Made by a program: the position numbers and the translations under genes. The notes beneath the pieces were generated by a model. The model saw only the letters and a list, made by a program, of their open reading frames with translations. It was not told the origin of the DNA and did no database searches. Below, piece after piece: positions 12,691 through 22,472 of a DNA stretch of 64,000 nucleotides. Source of the stretch: Craterostigma plantagineum (taxonomy: Eukaryota > Streptophyta > Magnoliopsida > Lamiales > Linderniaceae); assembly GCA_027422505.1 (NCBI GenBank), contig JAPQWV010001612.1, positions 1-64,000 on the forward strand, written 5' to 3'. Position 1 is the first letter of the stretch. Every line of letters starts with the position of its first letter.

Positions 12691-13149
12691 AATTACAGAT
12701 AACATAGTAGTTGTGAATTAATTTATTTATCTGAATTTTGAGGAGACGTATTCCAATTGAAAATCCACAATGTAAAGAGCGTCCACCCTACAAAGATTCC
12801 TCCTTTTTTTCTCAATTATTTTATTTAAAAAAAAAAGAGAGAACATTTAAGTTCAATATTGGTTCATCACTTTACTAGCATTAGTTGGCCACGTGATTTG
12901 GGCGGCGCAACGTGGAATCGCCGTGAATTTGCCGCGCGATGATCGCCACGTGTCCTCTGTTATAGCATATTGTTGTTCCTGTTTGACTTGATGTTATCCT
13001 AATCCCCAGGCTGGAACATGTAATAATCATTGTTAACCGATCCCTAAGTTGATTGCATTGCATAGAATAGAATGTCCTTGTTTTACTTATTTCGTTAATT
13101 ACTGACACTTTATTATCAGTTTCTATTGTTATTTTCATGATTATTTTAA

Positions 13150-13440
13150 TGGGAAATTTGGTTCAGTCCCTTGTCAGGGTCTGGAATTTTAGTTCAGCCC
13201 TGTCAGAAAAAGAATTAGTTTTAGGACCGGAGTATTCAGTAACAATTTATTGGTCTGCAGTAACAATTCATTGTTCTGCAGTAACAGTTCATTGGTCTGA
13301 AAATAACAGACAATTCATATACACTTTAAACAGTGGTCCTTATCTTAAATTTTACGAAAATTAGGTCCTCTAAACTAAATTTTTCTTAAAGGTCCTGAAA
13401 ACTATTTTTAATCACTTTTGGGGCTGAATTATAATATAAC
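13150..13440. repeat. 21-bp-unit fold-back repeat family, copy C
   Basis: The centre holds 21-bp units with the core AACA(A/G)TTCATTGGTCTG at about 13235-13300. They are flanked on the left by TTAGTTCAGCCCTGTCAG and TTTTAGGACC, and on the right by GTGGTCCTTAT, TAGGTCCTCTAAAC and AAAGGTCCTG. Flanks and core match copy D (19105-19500) in layout, and the core unit matches copy A (23640-24580). Confidence 0.6.
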
Positions 13441-14399
13441 CTTATTTTAATATTTGGATAAACTAAGTCGACTTTTTCAAATGCCGTTAGACGTTACTTC
13501 GTATTTTCTATTACATTGACTACGGCGTCATATACTACGAGCACCGGATTTCTTAAGTTACCTCATTTTTTAGTTTAATAAAGTTTTCCAACTTATACGA
13601 AGAAGAAAATTATACACTCTCAAAACTGATAAGCCATGTTCCCTTTGATTCAAGATATATTTATTTGATGCCAGGCCATTTGAGGGTAGCTATTCTATTA
13701 TTTCATAGTGATCTTAAAAAATACTCGGTTTTTAACACAGATTATTACATTACCTTGTGTCGGATACAAACCCATTTTCCGAAGCATGCTTTGCACTTCT
13801 AGGAAAAAACTATTCGCATGACACTGACTTTATATATGGTATAGATACTAGATAGTGTGCTGTGAATATCCTTCAAATAAATGATTAGCGTATACGTCTA
13901 ATTCATGGCCTTGATATTTTTTCTTTTAATGATTATTGTTCCTCTTTTTTTGAGTCCCCTCATGATCACCGACAGTTTCTTAACGACTACACACGATGAA
14001 TATCAACTGTAATTTTAGTCAAGTGTTCTTTTATAGCATCATTTAGTTTTCGATTTTATGGTCAGCGATTAGTGATTAGTTGTTCTTTAACACATGTTTT
14101 GATTTCTATTTTTATTTTCTCGCCTCCGTTCGCGTGCAAGCCAATTGCAAAAGTGGGCTCATTATTTTTATTTTTGTATCTACGGTTGATTGAAATAAGA
14201 AAGCTCTCAATCGCCATCGTATAATTTTCTCTAATTATGAAATCGATCGGCAGAAACGCCGTTAACTCAAGACGGAGAAATAAAAAAAAAAAAGAAAAAC
14301 CATAAATTAGTAATACGACCAAGAAATAACGCAACAAATGATATCTTTTACGAACACCCACATGAACGAAGGAGCTATCCTCATTATAAGCTGAAATCT

Positions 14400-14400
<1 letters not shown>

Positions 14401-14452
<52 letters not shown>
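14401..14452. repeat. (AG)26 microsatellite
   Basis: A perfect AG dinucleotide run of 52 bp, about 415 bp upstream of the BIM1 start codon. The SLSLSL reading frames across it are artefacts of the repeat. Confidence 0.95.
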
Positions 14453-14455
<3 letters not shown>

Positions 14456-14867
14456 CGTCTATCTTCATCTTCATCGTCCGCACTACAGTAAATCTCATTC
14501 TTCGCTGTGTCTGAATGATTCAAACCCGGCCTACCTGTCCGTAAATCTCACTGTATGGATAATCCGAAGCTGAACTGTGCATAATTCAACTACGTTTTGA
14601 TTCACTGTACAGTTTCTCAATCTTTTTTCTGGGCAAATATTTTCAGACAATATCTTGTCCGAATTATGAATAATTCAGTTGAATTTCAACGCGCAGGCTG
14701 GGCGGAGGAGAACTGCATCGCCGTGTTTGGTGAATTATTACGCAGAGTAATGCGCCTCCGATCTCACGAGGTTGGAGGCTGATCCGATAATTGAATACCT
14801 TAAATTTTAATTTCAAAAGAATTGCTGAAGAACATAATTCAGATTCAACCATTATTAGTACACTCTC

Positions 14868-17496
14868 ATGGAGCTGCCTCAACACAGAGCTCTCGGAACT
14901 GAAAGCAGCAAAGGTTAACATATATTTTCTCATTCAGTTACTTCTGCTACTGATTCTATATAACATTCAATCTGATAATTGCTCACAGGCAGAAAAGCTA
15001 CACATGATTTTCTGTCCCTATATTCATCTTCATCTGACCAGCAAGATCCAACACCACCTCATTCGCAAGGTAATAATTTTAAAAATGTTTATTTCGTTTT
15101 GGGAAAATCAGCAATCATCAATCTATATTTCTTCCCATCTTTTTATAACAAACAAATAAACATAAAGACTCCACGAGTGGCGCAGTTAATGCAACCCCAA
15201 ATTGGTTCACTAGTGTGTGGGCCATCCCCAACAAGGGCAGGCAATCGTGTCTTTTTTTTTTTTTTTCGGTCCCGAGGTATCCCCACACAGCCCGGCTATA
15301 GGCTAACCGCCACGCACTCCAGAGGTGGAACTAATCCCGGGGTCAAATGGATACGTCCCAAATCATGACCTAGGCCCATGGGAACTTTCCAAATTCATGT
15401 GGGAGGTGGGGTTCGAAACTCTGACCTCCTAGTCACTGACTTTGAATGCCTCATTTTGACCACAGGGAGTTTTCTTACGTAGCTTATTGTCGCAAGAGGG
15501 GCATTATGGACATTTTTTCAACAACGTTGCGTTTGTTCGTCACGGTTTCACTCGTATATGCTGTGTGGAGTGAGTACTCAATCAATGGTTTATGCAATGG
15601 AACAGGAAAGTACCTTAAGACGCATGACTTCTTACGGCCTTTGGAAGGGAAGAACACGGCGGGAATCATCGAAAACCCCGCTGCACAATCGGCGGCGAAA
15701 CCTCGTTCGTCTGTTCGAACATACGGACAAGTATGTTGCATGGGATACTACCGTAAGAACCGATGATAGTTCTAACGGTGGTTCGTACCTGGGAAGTAGT
15801 AGTACTTTTAGTACAATCTGGCAAAAAGAACACAAGGGAAAGACAAGGAAGGAGAATGTTGCTTCGGCGGCGCCGCTTCATCTCAGAGGTTCGAAATTCC
15901 AAGTGAAAGCATTGGTTTTGTAAGAAAAAAAAAAAGGTTTTGATATGCGATGTTCGCGGTTTAATTTACTGTTCAGCAGAAGCAAGTTTGAACTGGTCGC
16001 CGTCTTCTAATCTTCACCGCAAGCACGATGATTCAACTTTGGCGGCCCATTGTTTCCATCTTCTCAGTAAGCCAAGTTCTTACAATGCTTATTTTGTTGT
16101 ATTTACTGGCCCTGGCTTGTCTTTGTGTAAGAAGATCTCATGCTTGGCTGCCATTTTTTCCAGAGCATCTTCGTCGCAGAGTTTCGTAAACATGGTTACG
16201 TCGGCCAAGAACGGTCAGGCCGACAAAGATGACGAGGAGTTGGTCATAAAAAAGAGCCCACATCTCAATCAGGTCTCTTCTTTTTTTTTTTTTCCTTCCG
16301 TTTTTCTTTGTGATAATCACAGGCGTGTAGACAGTTGATCTCTGATATTGACGATGAAATGCTGATGATTCAGCAGGTAATAATCGAGTAAAAGTCGAAG
16401 GTAAGAAGTTGGATCAAAGGCCTAACACGCCTCGTTCTAAACACTCTGCCACAGAACAACGTAGGCGAAGCAAGATTAACGACAGGCACGCACTTACCTA
16501 TACTTTTGTATTTCTTACACGCTTGCTTCTTTTAAACTATGGGTCATCTTGAGGCATTATACGAATCTTGTGCAGGTTTCAGAAGTTGAGGGAAATCATT
16601 CCAAACAGTGACCAAAAGAGAGACAAGGCATCTTTCTATACGAGGTAATTATTACTACAAACGTAGAGGTCACACATGAATATTACTCGTTTCATGAATC
16701 TCAAAGTATGTAATAATTCTCTTGCAGGTAATAGAGTACGTTCAGTTTCTGCAAGAGAAAGTGAATAGATACGAGAGCTCTTACAGCGCCTGGAACAGCG
16801 AAACCTCAAAAGCCATGCAATGGGTAGGTATAAGATCAGCTTCTTCCATATCAGCCTTCGATTTCCAATAAATCCATTCCATCCCTCGATTTTATTTTGG
16901 AAAACAGAGTAAGAATTGTATGAACGCCACGGCCGTGACGAATCCAGCGAAGCTCGAGGACGATGGAAAAACACAGGAGGAGGTTCAGACAACAACACAA
17001 CGTCTCTTAGGACACCTGGAACAAACATGAATGGGACTGATAAAACCACATCATGGGATTCATCTCCTTCTTTTCATCAGCAAGACATGGCGATCGAAAG
17101 CGGTACAATCAACGTCTCGAGTGCGTATTCATGAGGGTGAGATATGGGGGGGAAATAAAAGCGTTCTTTCTCGTTCATACAAAAAATCTTCGATCTTTCT
17201 CTCTTGTCTGAAAGAAACCCATGCTCTTGCATGGACAGGCTGCTAAATAATCTCACGAAGACATTGCAGAGCAGTGGAGTTGATCTATCGCAAGCAAGAA
17301 TCTCAGTGCAAGTCGATCTTGGAAAGAGATTGGTCAGTAGTACTAAGGTTTAGTATTAGTAGTCTCTTCCCCGTAATGACATTTATAAACTCATACCCGA
17401 ACTTCTTAATATAATTACCACTTTATGCAGAACGGCGGCAATGTAACGGCGGCGGCGGCGGCGGAAAAGAGGCTCAAAACTAGTGCAAGCAATTAA
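14868..17496 (+). CDS. BIM1: BIM1-type bHLH (BES1-interacting MYC-like)
   Basis: Brassinosteroid-pathway bHLH factor that partners BES1 on E-box promoters. Exon 1 is 14868-14913 ([15 protein letters not shown]), joining [16 protein letters not shown] at 14990. Then come [15 protein letters not shown] (about 15610), [13 protein letters not shown] (about 15820), [18 protein letters not shown] (about 16193) and [18 protein letters not shown] (about 16392). The bHLH follows, with basic region [16 protein letters not shown] (His-Glu-Arg, so E-box/G-box binding) and [20 protein letters not shown] plus [12 protein letters not shown]. The C-terminal block is [13 protein letters not shown] and [19 protein letters not shown], ending at the stop at 17494. 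The intron inside the bHLH (16486-16575) appears to use a GC donor. Frame breaks occur near 15710, 16636 (one base short in SFL-E) and 16990-17135. A SINE-like insert lies in intron 2. Confidence 0.9.
15251..15475 (-). mobile_element. tRNA-derived SINE-like insertion in BIM1 intron
   Basis: Read on the minus strand, a head with AGTGACTAGGAGGTCAGAG and the Pol III B-box-like TTTCGAACCCC is followed by CACCTCCCACATGAATTTGG and a GC-rich body. It ends in an A16 tract (T16 at 15251-15267 on the plus strand). This order of tRNA-like head, body and 3' poly(A) fits a plant SINE. I could not identify a target-site duplication. Confidence 0.5.
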
Positions 17497-18129
17497 TTAG
17501 AGCAGCAGCCGAGTGTTGTATTTGTTTGTACAATAAATTAATATTTTGTTTACTTGGCAATTTTTATCTTTTTCTAATGTGGTTGGCCCCATATTTTTTT
17601 CTGTTGACTCGAGCCCAGTGAAGGTTGAAGCTACCGTACATTGATCGTAGAAGCCAAAATTGAGTGGTCATTATTATAGATATATAGAGATATTTATTAT
17701 TATTGAGGTACAAATACAATACATCCGGGATATACCATAATAGGGAAACACAATATCTTATACCAAGTGAATGATCGATATGGGAAATGAAACATCAAAC
17801 AAAAAAAAAGAAAAACAATATAGACGTCTGAGTGAAATTTTGATACAGTATTAGGTAATATGATTTCCTAGTCACAGAAAACCAATCGGACAAGTACACG
17901 ATCACGAGTCACGACATGGAAGCACTAACTCGTCTTCGAATCAAAGAATCTCGCCTGCCTATTACGTTTTTGCCCTGGCTTCAAACGAGGGTACCGAGGG
18001 CAGTTACGTAATACACCACACATCGTTATCACCATTAAAATCTAGAAATACTTGGACTGCAGTGCAGAGAAAGAGAGAGATATTAAAGCATACCCCTTAC
18101 GCCGTATCAGATTCAGACCCATCCGCCAA
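17497..18129. other. Intergenic, BIM1 3' end to Dof start
   Basis: AT-rich spacer holding the BIM1 3' UTR and the upstream region of the Dof gene. I see no gene or clear repeat in it. Confidence 0.5.
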
Positions 18130-18717
18130 ATGCAGGACTTATCGGCACACGCAGTCGGCGGCGGAGACCGGCGGAGGCGGCCGAACATACACCACCATCA
18201 GCAGGCCGTGAAATGCCCGCGCTGCGACTCTCCGAACACAAAGTTCTGCTACTACAACAACTACAACCTCTCTCAGCCGCGCCACTTCTGCAGAAGCTGC
18301 CGGAGATACTGGACGAAGGGCGGCGTCCTCCGAAACATCCCCGTCGGAGGAGGATACCGGCGGCCGAAGCGGTCGCCTTCGAAGGCCAAACAAGAAGCTA
18401 CGAGCGCCGGCGATCAAGCGACGACCCAGCTCGCAGGCGGCGAAAGAGATACGACGTCTTCGTCGGCGGCCGTTGCCAGAAACGACGGCGCGTCGTTGTT
18501 GGTCAGCACCGAAGAAAAGTCGACGGACTTTCAACAGGTCCTGGGCGGTGGTACGTCGAGTACGGCGGTGACGTCGTCGGAGGAAGTAATGGGGCTCGAA
18601 AGAATCGTCGATCAAACTGTGGATTACGCCGATGATGGGCTGTTCGATCTGACGGCTGCGGTTGATCCTAGTTACTGGGGCGACGATCAGTGTTCGTCCC
18701 TTAATTTTCTTCCATAA
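18130..18717 (+). CDS. Dof zinc-finger factor, DOF5.4/OBP4-like
   Basis: Single-exon transcription factor of 195 residues. The start at 18130 ([17 protein letters not shown]) is preferred over the upstream TTG because it resembles the MQDI start of OBP4. The Dof domain (about residues 26-80) is complete: [38 protein letters not shown] and [17 protein letters not shown], with four zinc-binding cysteines in C-x2-C-x21-C-x2-C spacing. It binds AAAG sites. The C-terminus [19 protein letters not shown] matches the FDLTSTVDHAYW tail I remember for OBP4. It is about 110 residues shorter than Arabidopsis OBP4 in the middle region. The adjacent BASL-like gene repeats an Arabidopsis neighbour pair (OBP4/BASL, from memory). 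Confidence 0.87.
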   Translation: MQDLSAHAVGGGDRRRRPNIHHHQQAVKCPRCDSPNTKFCYYNNYNLSQPRHFCRSCRRYWTKGGVLRNIPVGGGYRRPKRSPSKAKQEATSAGDQATTQLAGGERDTTSSSAAVARNDGASLLVSTEEKSTDFQQVLGGGTSSTAVTSSEEVMGLERIVDQTVDYADDGLFDLTAAVDPSYWGDDQCSSLNFLP

Positions 18718-20011
18718 ATTTGCAGTAATCTGCTGCTCTCTTGTCTTATGAAATCATCGTCTTACTTACTGATAAGTGTCCGAAGCAGTTCGTATATGAT
18801 CATATATATATAAATTATAATCAGTAGAAATGTTGTATATTTTACCTGCGTTCCATTCTTCTTCTTCTTCTTCGTTGATGATGATGAGGAGCAATATTCA
18901 AAGATCGAAGGTGTGCTGCTGTAGTTGAAAATCATTTTGGTCGGTTTGGTGGGGCCCACGCGTTGAAGGGGACAAGTCCCATGCTTTGCTTTGTCTTCTC
19001 CACCCCCACACTTACTCGTGGTTCCTGTCTTGGCTTATCATATCCACTGTCGTGATCTGGTTGGCTGAGGGTTACTGCTCTTCATCGTTTCAGTTTCAGT
19101 TCAATTTATATTTTGGGTCATTTTCATTTCATGCCCTCACATAACTATCATTTTAGTATTCAGGCCCTCTTGGCAAAAAAAATAGTTTTAAGGACTCATT
19201 TTCTGCAAGTACCAGTTCACTGCTCTTACATACCAGTATGTGCAAATTTTGTAATAAAAAACCATAATTCGGTACCAGTTTATGATCATCAGATACCAGT
19301 TTGTTTCTGCAGTGCTTTATTGCTCTGACATACTAGTATGTTAAAATTTGTAACACAAAGTGATCCTTCTATACAAGTTCATATATCTTTCATACCAATT
19401 TTTTACACCACATAAATGGGTCCTTTAATCTAAAAAATTCTCTAAGAGGGCCTGAATTCGAAATCAAACCCTTAATGGGGCCTGGTTTTGCAAAATCTCA
19501 ACTAGTGGTTATACACTACGAACTGTAATAGGTTTTATTGCATCAGATACGTGATGTGATATGTCACGAATTAGTAGGATGACATATGATGTATGGTAGG
19601 GGCCGATCGCTTCTTCCCTTCATTCAATATATAATAATAAATAATTTTATTGCACTCACTATGGTCTACGATGCCTGCTGTCTGTATATTAACATTGTAC
19701 TTATTATTGTATTAGCATCAAGGATGAGATTAGGCCCCTTTTTTTTAATCCAAGCAAAGCCCAATCAAATGGATCTTGAAACCTCGTGCAACGCTGGGAA
19801 TTACGAATTTGAATTTTCCTTTTACCGTTAATATTAAATGGAAAATTTCAATTTAGTAGTAACGTATTCATTACATTGAAATATGAATCCCATCTCCAAA
19901 ATTCACGCAAATACCATTTTATGCTTCACTATCGAATTCATAACTCGTAACATCCCTTTATATAATTCATTCCCTCTCATCGATCCTTTCGTTTCCAGTC
20001 AGAATTATAGA
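18718..20011. other. Intergenic, Dof to BASL-like
   Basis: Spacer with one copy of the 21-bp-unit repeat family (19105-19500). Otherwise it is AT-rich and I find no gene. Confidence 0.55.
19105..19500. repeat. 21-bp-unit fold-back repeat family, copy D
   Basis: Units begin TACCAGTTCACTGCTCTTAC (about 19211) and TACCAGTTTATGATCATCAG (about 19273), each 21 bp long, followed by TACCAGTTTG and TACTAGTATG. The left flank reads ATTCAGGCCCTCTTGG and TTTTAAGGACTCAT; the right flank reads GGGTCCTTTAATC, AGAGGGCCTGAATTC and GGGGCCTGG. Flank layout matches copy C. Confidence 0.6.
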
Positions 20012-20720
20012 ATGAGCTCACCAAGAACATTTTCGAGGCAAGTACGAGATTTAGCTTCTTGCTTCTACGCTTGCAGGTTTCCTTTAGGTAATCAAACTCG
20101 TTTTTTCATACTTCTTGTTTTCCCCTGCGAATTGAATGATATCATTGCAGGAATTCTCTTATCCATCTTTTTGAAAGATTCATTTTTCAGGCTACTTATT
20201 CAGAAAACGTCCTACTCACAATAAGCTGAAGAGGACCATAACGTTCGACCTTAAACAAGGCGCTGCTGTAGGCAAAGACGGCCCTGTTTTTAGTAAGTCG
20301 AACAAGACTTCGTCATCGAGCAATTACTACAAAAGCGTCCAAGAAGAAGATGAAGAAGAAGGAAGGCATAAGCTTGTCGAGCCTTGCTTTGCAGAGGAAG
20401 ACTACATAGTTTTCTGCTTTGGAGAGGACGGAGCCGTCGACGTGAAAACTGAAGAAGGCAAGACGTCATCATCCGAAGAATTCAATGAGCACAAGGAAGA
20501 ATTCAATGACGATCATAATGATGACATGCAGCTAAGGAATGAACTACAGAAAGGGGACTCCTTTAGGTCTTGCGATTCTGGGACTAGTAGAAGCTCCTTT
20601 GCTTTCCCAGTGTATGTTCTTGATACACATTGTGTTTGCTTTATTGGATCTACTCACATCAGTCTTTGACGGGTTTTCTTGAACGCACGCAGGTTGAAGA
20701 AAAATGGATCGGGACTGTGA
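20012..20720 (+). CDS. BASL-like stomatal polarity protein
   Basis: BASL (BREAKING OF ASYMMETRY IN THE STOMATAL LINEAGE) forms the cortical crescent that scaffolds a YODA MAPK module and segregates fate at asymmetric divisions. Three exons join in frame: 20012-20087, 20191-20611 and 20693-20720. The N-terminus MSSPRTFSRQVRDLASCFYA with CRFPLG matches the BASL start block (WRVRDWASCFLACKFPL as I recall it). EEDYIVFCFGEDGAVDVK (about 20398-20450) matches the FxFP/IVFCF-type central motif, and SRSSFAFPVLKKNGSG the C-terminal FAFPV block. The length of about 174 residues is shorter than Arabidopsis BASL (about 260). No frame break was seen. Confidence 0.75.
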
Positions 20721-20902
20721 TATGAATGTGGGCCAAGAATTGTGTGATATGCCCTGCTGTAAATTTCTGAGTTGGTGAAAATGTGAGGGAATCTTCTTGT
20801 TCTTCTAGAGAACGAGTAATAATATTACATAGTTAACAATCGACGACCATTGAATCTTTAGATATAGATTGACCTGACCATAGCTCTTTTGTACTTCTCT
20901 TC

Positions 20903-22472
20903 TCAGGACTGTTTTAAAACAATCGATTGAAGATAAAATCTTGCGTTAGCTGCAGCTGCGATAGATTCTTCGTCTCGATTCTCTTTGGCGGTCATCACTG
21001 CTGTGATATAGGCTTCCCTTGCTTCTTCTAACTTCTGCTGATCGATTTCAAATTCCTACACGCACAAGTTTATTACGAAATAAAATTTGTCCAACAACTA
21101 GAAACTTCCGTAGGAAGACCGCCGAATAACTTTACGAGTAAACGATGACTTACTAATATGCAGTTCTGATCGAGCAGACAAGGCATGTCATCTTCAGGAT
21201 AAATGGCATAACGGTCTCTTGTCAAGCCTTGAATTAACGACATAAAAGATGTGATTTCTTCTTGTGCAGAATCAAGATCTTTCTTGAGTTTCTCGACTTC
21301 TTTCTTGGAGGTCATCGCCTCCCATTCTAACTTCTCAGCAGCTGCTTGTTTGTCAGCAAGCTTAATCTGAAAAGATAGTAACAAGGAAAAAAAAACACAT
21401 AAATACCATGTTTTTCTCGGAACAAGAGAGAATGAAAGCTAATCACGCCACGCATATATATATACCTTTGTGTCCGATAGCTGTAGCTGGGCTGATTTTA
21501 TGGCAGATTCCTTTCGTACAACTTCATCCGCAAGTTCATCATATTTCGTATGAATCGAAGCCATCTCCTCATTTAAAAGCTCAGCAGATTTAAGAAGTTC
21601 ATCTTTCTCGGATAGCTGACGTTTCAACTCCTCAACTTGATCTCTCAATGCGAGTAGCTCTTGTCTATCCTTCTCATAGTTCAATCCTTTTGAGGACAAA
21701 CTTGAGTGGTTCTCATCATCTTGATTGTTTGCCTCTGTGTCCCTGTTCTTTCTGTTCGCACTTTTTCCAGCCGTCTGAAACATATGTATAAACACCATAA
21801 CATCGCCAACATAGTTATACACACACACACACAAAATATTGTCAGAAATGAGATTTCAATTGGTAGTAATCCCAGCTAATAGCATCATATACAACCAAGT
21901 CAGCGAGTTAAGTGGTTGAAATAAGCAAATAAATGTAGCAGAATAAGTCAATCGATCTTCGACAAATCCATTGAAGTAAACACTATCCAAGAGAACAAAG
22001 TACATGGAAAATCATTTATGATAATATGTCATTCCCAAATTCGATAGCCCCATTACCACAAAGTCGCTTAAATCCCAAAATTCACCTTCTTGTAAAGAGA
22101 TTCTCGGGAAGGCGTCTTCGTATAAATCATCGAACCTCGCCTTGTGAAGGACGAATTTGCTTTCTTGTCCTAGAGATCCATTGATTCGATTCCCAAGTAA
22201 GATCAAAAGGAAAGCAAAAACAAAAACTTCACAATGACCAGTGAAAGAGAAGGAGCTGATAACAGCAACAGTAAAATGCCAGTACATACAATGAGGGACT
22301 GAACAAGAGGAACCATCTCGACGAGGTTGTTGAAAAGCACGCGGTCCACTTCGCCGGTGGTTGCGGCGGCGGAGAGAGAAGAGAGAGCGTCTCGCAACAG
22401 CATATCATCGCCGCCGTCTTGCTGCTGAAAATCAACTGATTCACTTTGGGATTCGAAATTCCTGCTACCCAT
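20903..22472 (-). CDS. MPB2C: MPB2C, microtubule-binding coiled-coil protein
   Basis: Host microtubule-associated protein first found as a tobamovirus movement-protein interactor; it also binds KNOX proteins and helps organise cortical microtubules. Five exons, all in phase: 22472-22290, 22169-22086, 21774-21466, 21366-21154 and 21055-20903. Conserved blocks: VDRVLFNNLVEMVPLVQSLI, ANSSFTRRGSMIYTKTPSR, the coiled coil LRDQVEELKRQLSEKDELLK, AIKSAQLQLSDTKIKLADKQ, KDLDSAQEEITSFMSLIQGL, and the tail KLEEAREAYITAVMTAKENR. I see no frame break. In Arabidopsis it neighbours BIM1 (from memory), and here BIM1 lies about 3.5 kb away with two genes between. Confidence 0.92.

Larger units (their letters stand above)
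10865..14867. other. Intergenic region between CPP1 and BIM1 starts
   Basis: About 4 kb with no gene that I can support. It holds the G-box cluster, a possible degenerate DNA transposon (12046-12690), one copy of the 21-bp-unit repeat family (13150-13440) and a long GA microsatellite (14401-14452). Both flanking genes read away from it, so it contains two promoters. Confidence 0.6.

Noticed and set aside
14307..14523. SLSLSL-rich open frames
   Set aside because: Translation of the (AG)26 microsatellite.
15172..15250. tRNA-like A-box (GTGGCGCAGTTAATGC) on the plus strand
   Set aside because: No cloverleaf or properly spaced B-box could be drawn. The nearby B-box belongs to the minus-strand SINE.
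18139..18635. Two long open frames overlapping the Dof gene
   Set aside because: GC-rich shadows of the Dof exon; arginine-rich translation without any domain.
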